Shown here: in pieces, positions 17,580-25,902 of the stretch
How positions within the stretch are numbered: position 1 is the first letter of the stretch
Layout of the letters: every line of letters starts with the position of its first letter
Position numbers and translations under genes: made by a program
Notes under the pieces: model-generated
Seen by the model: the letters and a program-made list of their open reading frames with translations, nothing else
Told to the model about the DNA's origin: nothing
Database searches by the model: none
NCBI GenBank assembly: GCA_041688515.1
Contig: JBDNHZ010000185.1
Coordinates: 3,423-67,422, forward strand
Origin: UBA6176 sp041688515
Lineage (GTDB): Bacteria > Verrucomicrobiota > Verrucomicrobiia > Limisphaerales > UBA9464
DNA length: 64,000 nucleotides
Direction: 5' to 3'

Positions 17580-19010
17580 TCAGATCCGTGCCGGCGGCAC
17601 CCCGGGTTCCAACGAGGCACGGACCCTGGGCAGCGCCTGAGGATACCGCTCCTGGAGATGGGCGATCAGTTTCTCACGGATTTCGCAGCGCAGATTCCAT
17701 GCCTTGGAGGCGTCGGCGGACGTCGCCAGCACCCGGAGTTGCATGGCGCGATCGGTTGTTTCCGTCACCTGCAGGTTCCAGAAGCGTCGGTCCCAGTCAC
17801 CGCACCCCTTCACAATCTGTTCGATCGCCGGCCGCAGTTCGGCGAGCGGCAGGGTGAAATCAACCCACACAAACACGGACCCGAGGATATCCGCCGATTT
17901 CCGCGTCCAGTTCTGGAAGGGCTTCTCGATGAAATGGCTGAGCGGCACGATGAGACGGCGGTCATCCCAGATGTGCACCACCACGTAAGTGAGGCTGATC
18001 TCCTCGATGCGGCCCCATTCGCCCTCGACGATGACGACGTCGTCGATCCGGATCGGCTGGGTCATGGCGATCTGGAATCCGGCGAAGAGGTTCGCGATGG
18101 TGCGCTGGGCCGCGAAGCCGATGATGATTCCCAGCACGCCCGCCGACGCGAGAATGCTTGTGCCGAAGCGCCGGACTTCATCGAACAGCATCAGCACGGA
18201 CGCCGCAGTGAAGATTCCGATGATGACGGAGAGCGTCTTGCCCAGCACGTGAACCTGCGTGTACACCGTGCGCGCCTGGAGGTTGTCCGCCGCTTTGATG
18301 TCGTATTGGGACAACACGGCCTTCTCCGCCAAGGCGACCGCCTGGAACAGGATGTAGGCGACCGCACCGATGATGAGGATGCTGCTCGCCCTGCCGAGGA
18401 CGCCGGCGGATTCCGGGGACAATCCGATCATCGGCAGGGCGAAGATGACACCGACCACCGGAACAATGACGCGCAGGCTCCGCCCGAGCAGCGGCACCAC
18501 GAGGTCGTCCAGCTTGCTCTCCGTCCTGCCTGCCCATGCTTTAAGACCGGCTTCCAAGACATGGGTGGATTTGAAGAACAGCCAGAAAACCGCGACAAAA
18601 ATGCCGGCGTTGAACAGCGTGTCGAAGAGCAGCCGTGCGGGGTGGGATCCATCGGTGCCCGAGAGCTTCAACAGCACGGGGGTCGCGGCGATGCCGACGC
18701 CAAGGATCCAGAGGAGGAGGTAGAGCGGGCGTCCGATGGTCCGCCAGAACATCGCCCTCCATTGACCCGATTCGGAGCCACCTTCGGCTTGGCGGACCTT
18801 CCGTCTGAGGAACGAGGCCGCAAGACCATTGACCACCACCACCAGAAGGACCAGGCAGAGGACGACACCCCCGTCTGCCCGGGAGAGGTTCCCGAAAAGC
18901 GGTGCACCGACCTCCGGTCCAAAAATCTGTTCCGCCAGGGTGGTCAGCAGTTTTGTCAGGCCAACGGCGATGCCGTCGAGGAAGCCATTTCCGGCCGCAG
19001 TGGTGTTCAT
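17580..19010 (-). CDS. MscS-family mechanosensitive channel
   Basis: A 476-residue membrane protein with about five or six N-terminal transmembrane segments. The conserved MscS core is SILASAGVLGIIIGFAAQRTIANLFAGFQIAMTQPIRIDD (about residues 285-325, the pore-lining TM3), followed by VIVEGEWGRIEEISLTYVVV and WDDRRLIVPLSHF of the beta domain and a C-terminal alpha/beta domain. MscS channels release small osmolytes, including trehalose and glutamate, on hypo-osmotic shock. Its ATG overlaps the treY stop (ATGA), so it is translationally coupled to trehalose synthesis. It is the last gene of the glucan/trehalose operon. Confidence 0.93.
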   Translation of the reverse strand: MNTTAAGNGFLDGIAVGLTKLLTTLAEQIFGPEVGAPLFGNLSRADGGVVLCLVLLVVVVNGLAASFLRRKVRQAEGGSESGQWRAMFWRTIGRPLYLLLWILGVGIAATPVLLKLSGTDGSHPARLLFDTLFNAGIFVAVFWLFFKSTHVLEAGLKAWAGRTESKLDDLVVPLLGRSLRVIVPVVGVIFALPMIGLSPESAGVLGRASSILIIGAVAYILFQAVALAEKAVLSQYDIKAADNLQARTVYTQVHVLGKTLSVIIGIFTAASVLMLFDEVRRFGTSILASAGVLGIIIGFAAQRTIANLFAGFQIAMTQPIRIDDVVIVEGEWGRIEEISLTYVVVHIWDDRRLIVPLSHFIEKPFQNWTRKSADILGSVFVWVDFTLPLAELRPAIEQIVKGCGDWDRRFWNLQVTETTDRAMQLRVLATSADASKAWNLRCEIREKLIAHLQERYPQALPRVRASLEPGVPPARI

Positions 19011-21619
19011 GAAGCGTGGGTTGCCTGGGTTGAGGCCCGGGCGTCCGGATCGATCTTTTCCAGAAGTGCCACCGGAAAATCGGCCAGCACTTCGGCCAGC
19101 ATCACGGAGGGGTTCCCTCCGAGTGCCCGGACTTCGAGATGCGCCCCGGTGAAAACATTGCGGAGACGACAGCCGGAAAGCGCCGGCGGGAGGGCCAACC
19201 GCGTGTCGCCCCAGATTTCTCCACCAACGGGGATCGGGTCCCGGCCTCCGGCAAGTCCATGGACCAACCGGGGCACCACCGTGATGGCAATGGTGCCTCC
19301 CAGGGATCGGGCGAAGGCGCAGACATGCATCGTGCGCACCCCTGTTGCGGACAGGGGAAGATAGTCACCTTTGCGGTAAAGCAGCTCGTGTAGCCGACGG
19401 AAATGGAGCGTCCGGTGGATGACCGACATCTTGATCCGGCCATCATCCGAAGCCTCGCGAAACGTTCCGGTGGTGAGGGGGACGGTTCTGGACCTGGACT
19501 CCCGCTCCAAATGCTTCAAAGCCTCCTCCCGCACGCCGTAGTCAACCGGCCGGCGGTTGTCCGGATCCACCAGACTCAAATCCCACAGTTCGGTTCCTTG
19601 GTAGAGGTCCGGAACGCCCGGCGTGGTGAGTTTGAGCAGCGTCTGCGCCAACGAATTGATGCGACCGGCTACGATCACGTCCGGGAGGAACTGCTCAAGC
19701 ATCCCGACGAACTCCGGGTCGCCGATCACCGAGGAGACGAAACCCGCCAGCGCCTCGTCATACGCAGCATTCCGGTCGGTCCAGTTGGTGTGCTGCTTGG
19801 CCTCGCGCGACGCCTTCTCCATGTAGGCCAGCGCGCGATCCACCGGCAGCGGCCAGGCCCCCACCAGGATCTGATAAAAGAGGTACTCGGCATTCCGGTC
19901 CGGCAGGCCGTCGCGGCGATGGCGCTCATTCCAGTCCGACCATCGACGTACGGCCTCAGCCCACCGGTCCGGAATCTCCGACAAAACGGTGAGCCGGGCC
20001 CGGACATCCCCACTGCGCTTGGTGTCGTGGGTCGTCGACGCCAGCATGGTCCCCGGCCATTGCTCCAGCGAGCGACGGCAGGCGGCATGGAACGTCTGCA
20101 ATCCCACGCCAAAGTGAGAAGGATCGCCCCCCACCTCATTGAGGACTACCAGGCGGTTGAAGCAGTAGAACGTGGTATCCTCAACCCCCTTGGCCATGGC
20201 GGGTCCGGCCAACTGCTGAAAGCGCATCACGAACTCGGCCTCCAATCCCTCCTCCAGACGATCCTGAAGGAGGTCACCAATGAAGGTCAGTATCCAGGGA
20301 GCAGGCGTGGGGTGCTCCTGCGTCGCCGATGCGAGCGCCTGCGCTATCCAGGCACGGTCGGCATCGGACCGTCCGCTCTTTCCCACCTGGGCATAGGTTC
20401 GATAAACCGGAAAACAAACCAGCATCGCGACGATCGCCTGTCGCGTCTCGTCGAAACCCACCGCCCGTTCCGGGCAGCGCGCAGCGAGGATCACTTCCAG
20501 CAAGCGGACCAACCGTTCCACCTCGGTGAGGAGCTGGTTCGTCAGGATCCACCGCTTCTTTTCCCGCACCATTGGACCGTAGTCAGTCGGTTCCCCGGTG
20601 AATCGGGAGTAGAACTCCGTGATCGGCCGCTCCCCGGCGGGGTCAACAAACAATTCGTCAACCCGGGCGAGATAGTCGTAGCCCGTGGTGCCATCGACCG
20701 GCCAGTCGACCGGGAGGTCCTCGCCCGGCTCCAGGATCTTCTCAACGACGATCCACGCGCCCGGAACGGACTCCCGCAAGTCCGAGAGATACTGCTGCGG
20801 ATCACGCAACCCGTCCGGATGATCCACGCGCACGCCGTCGATCCAACCCCGCCGGTGCCAGTCGATGATGCGATTGTGAGTGGCCGTGAAGACTTCCGGC
20901 CGTTCAACACGGATCCCCGCGAGGTCGGTGATGGTGAAGAAGCGCCGGTAGTTCAACCGGTGATCGCCCTGCCTCCAGAAGGACAGCCGGTAATGCTGCA
21001 ACTCCAGCAGGCGGACCAGGGACTCCCGGTCGGTGTTGAACCCGGCGATCGCCTCCTCCCGCAATGTCCCGGGGGCGGGGAGGGTCTCCGGGTTGACCGG
21101 ATACCGGTGGTCAAAATACCGGACCATCACCTCGCCGCCCTCGGACAGCACACCGAGTTCATCCCGTTCCAAGACCTGCTGCAGTTCATCCCCCAGCACA
21201 GGCAGGAGAACCTTGCCCCTCAACCCGTCCCCAGGCGACTCCCAGTCGATGTCGAAGTAGCCCGCAAACGGGCTCTTTCGTCCGTTCCTCAGCACATCCC
21301 ACCACCACGGATTCTCCCGTGCGGCAGCCATATGGTTGGGAACAATGTCCAGCACCAGGCCCAGGCCCCGCTCACGGAGTGCGGCAACGAACGCCTCGAA
21401 TTCCGCAGCGGTGCCCACCTCGGGATTGACCCGGGTCGGGTCGCAGACGTCGTAGCCGTGGGTGCTGCCCGCCCGGGCCGCGAGCAACGGGGATGCATAG
21501 GCATGGCTCACGCCCAGCGCGGCGAGATAGGGCACGATGGCCAGCGCATCCCGCAGCGTGAACCCGCGATGAAACTGAAGCCGGTAGGTGGCCCGCGGCC
21601 GCTTCGTTTCCATGCTCAT
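19007..21619 (-). CDS. treY: Malto-oligosyltrehalose synthase
   Basis: A GH13 enzyme of about 870 residues that rearranges the terminal alpha-1,4 bond of maltodextrin to alpha-1,1. Landmarks are TYRLQFHRGFTLRDA at the N-terminus, YASPLLAARAGSTHGYDV, LVLDIVPNHMA, GVRVDHPDGLRDP (nucleophile Asp), IVVEKILEPGE (acid/base Glu) and ASTTHDTKRSGDVRAR (third Asp). VPDLYQGTELWDLSLVDPDNRRPVDY near residue 700 is typical of TreY. The ATG at 21619 overlaps the upstream stop as ATGA; longer starts would lie inside the GH57 gene. It acts with TreZ, encoded two genes upstream. Confidence 0.96.
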   Translation of the reverse strand: MSMETKRPRATYRLQFHRGFTLRDALAIVPYLAALGVSHAYASPLLAARAGSTHGYDVCDPTRVNPEVGTAAEFEAFVAALRERGLGLVLDIVPNHMAAARENPWWWDVLRNGRKSPFAGYFDIDWESPGDGLRGKVLLPVLGDELQQVLERDELGVLSEGGEVMVRYFDHRYPVNPETLPAPGTLREEAIAGFNTDRESLVRLLELQHYRLSFWRQGDHRLNYRRFFTITDLAGIRVERPEVFTATHNRIIDWHRRGWIDGVRVDHPDGLRDPQQYLSDLRESVPGAWIVVEKILEPGEDLPVDWPVDGTTGYDYLARVDELFVDPAGERPITEFYSRFTGEPTDYGPMVREKKRWILTNQLLTEVERLVRLLEVILAARCPERAVGFDETRQAIVAMLVCFPVYRTYAQVGKSGRSDADRAWIAQALASATQEHPTPAPWILTFIGDLLQDRLEEGLEAEFVMRFQQLAGPAMAKGVEDTTFYCFNRLVVLNEVGGDPSHFGVGLQTFHAACRRSLEQWPGTMLASTTHDTKRSGDVRARLTVLSEIPDRWAEAVRRWSDWNERHRRDGLPDRNAEYLFYQILVGAWPLPVDRALAYMEKASREAKQHTNWTDRNAAYDEALAGFVSSVIGDPEFVGMLEQFLPDVIVAGRINSLAQTLLKLTTPGVPDLYQGTELWDLSLVDPDNRRPVDYGVREEALKHLERESRSRTVPLTTGTFREASDDGRIKMSVIHRTLHFRRLHELLYRKGDYLPLSATGVRTMHVCAFARSLGGTIAITVVPRLVHGLAGGRDPIPVGGEIWGDTRLALPPALSGCRLRNVFTGAHLEVRALGGNPSVMLAEVLADFPVALLEKIDPDARASTQATHAS

Positions 21620-24045
21620 CCGTTGACCTTGAATCCCAGTTGCTCGCTCAGGCGATCGAACTGGGCCAGCCATTCCACGGAGGCCGTGTCCCCCTGGTCG
21701 GCCTTCGAGCGTCGCTCCGCGGCGATCGTCTTCAGCATCCCGAAGCAGAGATTCTGGGTCTTCCAGAGATTCACCTCGATGCCCATCATGCGGACGACCT
21801 CAGCCAAGTTTGCCGTGCGGGTCAGCAGCGTCATGTCGTCCGGAGACTGCATCAGACGTTCCATACACCGGTCGATGTTGCCCTTGATGGCGTATCCGAG
21901 CATTTCGTGCTGCAGTTCGACACTGTCGGCGCGCGCCTCCTCCACAAGGGCCTTCACCCGGGCGGGATCGGCGGCATCGGATTCGAACTGTCGACGCAGA
22001 TCGCAGTTCAGCACGAAGTCGACGGCCGTCTTCAGCTCAGCCGGTGCCGGCGCGCCGATGTCCTTCAGGAAGCGGGCGAGCGGAGTGTACTGGTTGGAAA
22101 TGTCACGGTAGTGCTTCTCGATATCCAGGCTGGTGGATGCCAGCACCTGCTTGATGATTTTTCGCTGCTCATCCCGGAACAGGTATTTCAGCGTGTAATA
22201 GGACTCTCCGAAATGGCGGTCCATGAGCCGGATCACGGTCGGAAAGTCGGCGCGGTTGAAGGCCTCGGTGAACTCGGCCACCAGCTTCTCAAACGCCTCT
22301 TCCCCCCGGAAGAACCGCACGCCGCCGTTCACATTATGATCCCCCAGGTGCAGGGCCGCGTAGCTGATTACGTCGGAGGCCCGCGTAATGTCGAAGGTCA
22401 CCTTGGACCGTCCGATGATGAGCCGGGCCTTTCCGGCGGTCAGCAATTCGCGATGCTGTTGCTCGAAGGTGAAGGCGTAGATGTGTCCCTTCTCGGGATA
22501 CGTTTCGAACAGCGAGCTGACGGCGAAATGCGCCCCAACCTTCTCGCGATCGATGATCGCCGGCTTGACGAACTTCTCATAGATCACCTTCCCGTTGCGG
22601 TGTTCGGAAATATTGCTCGGCGCCTTGGCCAGGCGCTCGACGAAGCCGGGTTCCAGGTCCTCACCACAGAGGTTCTGGAGCAGCTGGAGGGCGCGGCCGG
22701 CGTACTGGATCACCTGCACCGTCTCGATCCCGGACAACTCGTCGAAGAACCATCCGCAGCTGGTATACATCAACATCGCGTGGCGCTGGAGCTCCATCAG
22801 GCGGAGGAACGCCAACTGCTGCTCCTCATTCAGCGGATGCCGGGCGTGACGCCCGATGAATGCCGCAAGGCTCGCGTCGGAACGGTCGAGGATGACGGAG
22901 ACATAATCATCGCGGGCGGCCCACGGATCCTTGACCAGCACGGCAGCCTGCGCCTCGAAGCGCGAGTACAGTTGATCGCGCAGCCAGTCCAGCGCCTCGC
23001 GCAGCGGGCCGCGCCACCGCTGGTTCCATCCCGCCCTTCCGCCGCTGTTGCAACCGCAGTCCGTGAACCAGCGTCCCACCCCGTGCGAGCAGCTCCAGGC
23101 GCTCTTCTCATGGATCTGCGCCTCCATCGCCGGAGGATGGTTCTCCAGGTACTCGCCGTAGTTGGTGAGCTTCGCCAGGTGGTTGGACTCGATGTGATTC
23201 AGCGCGTGAGCCAGGCCCATTTCGCCGTACCGATGGTGGTGCCCGTAGGATTCACCGTCGGTGGCGATGTGAACGAGCTGGTCCCAGTCACGCCCGTCGT
23301 CAAACCCATCGGCGAGCCGGTGCGCAAAGGTTTCCCCGCTGTTCAGCAACCCCTCGAAGGCAACCGCCTTGGAGATGTGCGCGTCGTAGAAGAAGACCAC
23401 GATGCTCCGTTGGGAGGGCAGCTTCACGAGGTACGGACGCGACGGGTCCACCCGGCCTCCGCTGACGTCGGACCACTCCCCGCCCTGCAGGGGTCGGATC
23501 CGGTTCGCCTGGTAGGGGGAGAGGATGGTGAACTTGATTCCCTGCTCCGCCAGCACCTCGAGGGACGGCGTGTCCGCGGCGGTCTCCGAGAGCCACAACC
23601 CCTCCGGCTTGCGGCCGAAGCGATGCTCGAAGTCGCGGATACCCCAGATCACCTGGGTCTTCTGGTCCCGGGGATTCGCCAGCGGCAGGATGATGTGATT
23701 GAACACCTGCGCGATCGCCGAGCCGTGCCCGGAGAATCGCAGGCAGCTCTGTTGGTCCGCCTCCACGATGGACGCGAGGATCTCGGGACAATTCTGTTCC
23801 ATCCACGCCAGCAGGGTCGGCCCGAAATTGAAGCTGATACGCGAGTAGTTGTTGACGATGTCCACGATGCGCCCGTCGCCATCCAGCGTCCGGGCGGTGG
23901 CATTGGGCGCGTAGCATTCGGCGGTGACGCGCTCGTTCCAGTCGTGGTAGGGATAGGCGGAGTCCTGCAGCTCAACCGCCTCCAGCCAGGGATTCTCGCG
24001 CGGCGGCTGATAGAAATGTCCGTGTAAACAGAGGAATCGTTCCAT
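21616..24045 (-). CDS. GH57-type glycoside hydrolase with DUF3536 domain
   Basis: An 809-residue cytoplasmic protein starting MERFLCLHGHFYQPPREN, the His-containing first conserved region of GH57 amylases. GLWLSETAAD (about residues 150-160) fits the GH57 nucleophile Glu region, and HIATDGESYGHHH (about 258-270) carries the catalytic Asp and further His residues. The C-terminal two thirds is the helical DUF3536 region (FFDELSGIETVQVIQYAGRAL, and HFGESYYTLKYLFRDEQR). Members are annotated as alpha-amylase/alpha-mannosidase-like, but the reaction has not been settled to my knowledge. It is encoded between treZ and treY, 6 bases after treZ and overlapping treY by ATGA. A debranching or disproportionating activity feeding TreY is therefore a reasonable guess. 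Confidence 0.9.
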   Translation of the reverse strand: MERFLCLHGHFYQPPRENPWLEAVELQDSAYPYHDWNERVTAECYAPNATARTLDGDGRIVDIVNNYSRISFNFGPTLLAWMEQNCPEILASIVEADQQSCLRFSGHGSAIAQVFNHIILPLANPRDQKTQVIWGIRDFEHRFGRKPEGLWLSETAADTPSLEVLAEQGIKFTILSPYQANRIRPLQGGEWSDVSGGRVDPSRPYLVKLPSQRSIVVFFYDAHISKAVAFEGLLNSGETFAHRLADGFDDGRDWDQLVHIATDGESYGHHHRYGEMGLAHALNHIESNHLAKLTNYGEYLENHPPAMEAQIHEKSAWSCSHGVGRWFTDCGCNSGGRAGWNQRWRGPLREALDWLRDQLYSRFEAQAAVLVKDPWAARDDYVSVILDRSDASLAAFIGRHARHPLNEEQQLAFLRLMELQRHAMLMYTSCGWFFDELSGIETVQVIQYAGRALQLLQNLCGEDLEPGFVERLAKAPSNISEHRNGKVIYEKFVKPAIIDREKVGAHFAVSSLFETYPEKGHIYAFTFEQQHRELLTAGKARLIIGRSKVTFDITRASDVISYAALHLGDHNVNGGVRFFRGEEAFEKLVAEFTEAFNRADFPTVIRLMDRHFGESYYTLKYLFRDEQRKIIKQVLASTSLDIEKHYRDISNQYTPLARFLKDIGAPAPAELKTAVDFVLNCDLRRQFESDAADPARVKALVEEARADSVELQHEMLGYAIKGNIDRCMERLMQSPDDMTLLTRTANLAEVVRMMGIEVNLWKTQNLCFGMLKTIAAERRSKADQGDTASVEWLAQFDRLSEQLGFKVNG

Positions 24046-24051
24046 GAAGTC

Positions 24052-25902
24052 TTATTTTTTCACAGGATTGCAGTAGAGCGCAAAGGATGTCTTGGAGATC
24101 TCCAGACGCACACGGCCTTCCGACACAATCTCCGGCGCGGTCAGCGATCCAGGTCCGCCCCATTGCGGGTCGGCCGAGTCCAACCGCCGGAGCCATCGGC
24201 CAGGCGGCAAGGGCAGGTCCATCGCACGCCGTTCCGGGGAGAAGTTGAAAAGGAGGAGAATCTCGCTGTCTCCACACCATTGCCGGATGACGAGGACGCT
24301 CTCCGCCTCGAACGCCATGGTTTCCAAGGTCTCCTTCTCAACCCTGGAAAGTGCCGGCACCTGCGTCCGCACCGCCAGAAGCTCACGGTGGAATTCGCGC
24401 AACTCTTGGTGCGCGCCTTCCTTGCCGAGGGCGTGGTTGAGTTTACAACGCAGGAAGGTGGCCTCGTCCTGAGGATCGGGCACCTCCCCCTTCCATCCAA
24501 ACGCGGCAAACTCCTCGCGCCGCCCCTTGCGAACCGCCTCGACCAGCGCCGGATCCGTGTGGCTGATGAAATACTGGAAGGGCGCCGTCTCGCCGTACTC
24601 CTCGCCCATGAAGAGCATGGGGACAAACGGCGACAGAAGCAGTGCCCCCGCTGCGAGCCGCTGCCGGGCGGGTAAAATCGAGCCGCTGATGCGGTCGCCG
24701 AGCATCCGGTTGCCGATCTGGTCGTGGTTCTGGCTGCAGACCACAAACTGTCCCACGGGATTCAGGCGGGGATTGCTGCCATGCCGGTGTCCCCGGTGGG
24801 GGGCGTACTCGCCGGTGTAGGCGTATCCCTCCCGCCAAACCTTGGCGAACTGCCGGACGCCCTTGAAGTCCGAGTAATAGCCGCTCTGCTCGCCGGTCAG
24901 CAGCACGTGCAGGCAATGATGGAAATCATCGCTCCATTGCGCATCAAGACCGTATCCACCGAGTTCGACCGGCAGGATGTGCCGCGCCATGTTCATGTCG
25001 CTCTCGGCGATGAGATGAAACGGGCGGCCAAGGATCTCCGCCTGCCGGTGGCAGGCCGAGGTCATTTCCTCCAGAAACGGAACCGCCGAGAAATCGCGGA
25101 TGGCGTGGACGGCATCCAACCGGAGCGCATCGATATGAAACTCGGTCTGCCAGTAAAGCGCGTTCTCGGTGAAGTACCTCCGGACGCCGTCGCTTTGCGG
25201 TCCATCGAAGTTCAGGGCCAGTCCCCACGGGGTGCGATAGCGATCCGTGAAGTAGGGCGCGAATTCGCCGAGGTAATTCCCCTCCGGGCCCAGGTGGTTG
25301 TAGACCACGTCCAGAATGACGGCGACTCCGTGCGCATGAGCGGCATTGACGAGCCGTTTCAAACCCGTAGGCCCCCCGTAGGAATCCTGCACCGCGAACG
25401 GGCTCACCCCGTCGTAGCCCCAGTTCCGTGTTCCCGGGAATTGCGCGACCGGCATCAGCTCGATGGCGGTGATGCCGAGGTTCCTCAATTCGGCGAGATG
25501 GCCGACCACGCCGTCGAACGTGCCCTCCGTGCTGAACGTCCCAACGTGGAGTTCGTAGATCACATGGTCACGCAGTGGCGGTCCGGACCACGCCTGATCA
25601 GTCCACGGAAACCCCGGGTCCACGACCCGCGACGCTCCATGAACCCCCTGCGGTTGCCAGCGTGAAGCCGGGTCCGGACGTGTGGGTCCGCCATCAAGCC
25701 GGAACAGGTAGTCGCTGCCCGCAGGGACACTTTCAACCAAGGCGGCATGGTAACCCATCGCGTCCTTCTGCAGCGGCAGCACCCGCTCCGTTGTGCCGGG
25801 GAGGTGAAGTTCGACCCGCTCGACGCCGGGCGCCCAGACGCGGAAGGAACACCGATCCACACCCTGCGGAATCGCACCAAGGAAAAGGGGGGGAGGATTC
25901 AT
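24052..25902 (-). CDS. treZ: Malto-oligosyltrehalose trehalohydrolase
   Basis: A GH13 protein of 616 residues that releases trehalose from maltooligosyl-trehalose. An N-terminal CBM48-like domain (FRVWAPGVERVELHL) precedes the barrel: HVIYELHVGTFSTEGTFDGVV, GYDGVSPFAVQDSYGGP (a TreZ hallmark), DVVYNHLGPEGNYL, DALRLDAVHAIRD (nucleophile Asp), HLIAESDMN (acid/base Glu) and CSQNHDQIGNRMLGDR. The ATG at 25902 overlaps the glgB stop (ATGA) and gives the normal start MNPPPLFLGAIPQG; the upstream extension lies within glgB. Confidence 0.96.
   Translation of the reverse strand: MNPPPLFLGAIPQGVDRCSFRVWAPGVERVELHLPGTTERVLPLQKDAMGYHAALVESVPAGSDYLFRLDGGPTRPDPASRWQPQGVHGASRVVDPGFPWTDQAWSGPPLRDHVIYELHVGTFSTEGTFDGVVGHLAELRNLGITAIELMPVAQFPGTRNWGYDGVSPFAVQDSYGGPTGLKRLVNAAHAHGVAVILDVVYNHLGPEGNYLGEFAPYFTDRYRTPWGLALNFDGPQSDGVRRYFTENALYWQTEFHIDALRLDAVHAIRDFSAVPFLEEMTSACHRQAEILGRPFHLIAESDMNMARHILPVELGGYGLDAQWSDDFHHCLHVLLTGEQSGYYSDFKGVRQFAKVWREGYAYTGEYAPHRGHRHGSNPRLNPVGQFVVCSQNHDQIGNRMLGDRISGSILPARQRLAAGALLLSPFVPMLFMGEEYGETAPFQYFISHTDPALVEAVRKGRREEFAAFGWKGEVPDPQDEATFLRCKLNHALGKEGAHQELREFHRELLAVRTQVPALSRVEKETLETMAFEAESVLVIRQWCGDSEILLLFNFSPERRAMDLPLPPGRWLRRLDSADPQWGGPGSLTAPEIVSEGRVRLEISKTSFALYCNPVKK

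Noticed and set aside
19403..24027. Long plus-strand open frames (about 900 and 795 codons) opposite treY and the GH57 gene
   Set aside because: They have no domain similarity, are rich in Arg, Pro and Gly, and lie exactly antisense to well-conserved enzymes in GC-rich DNA.
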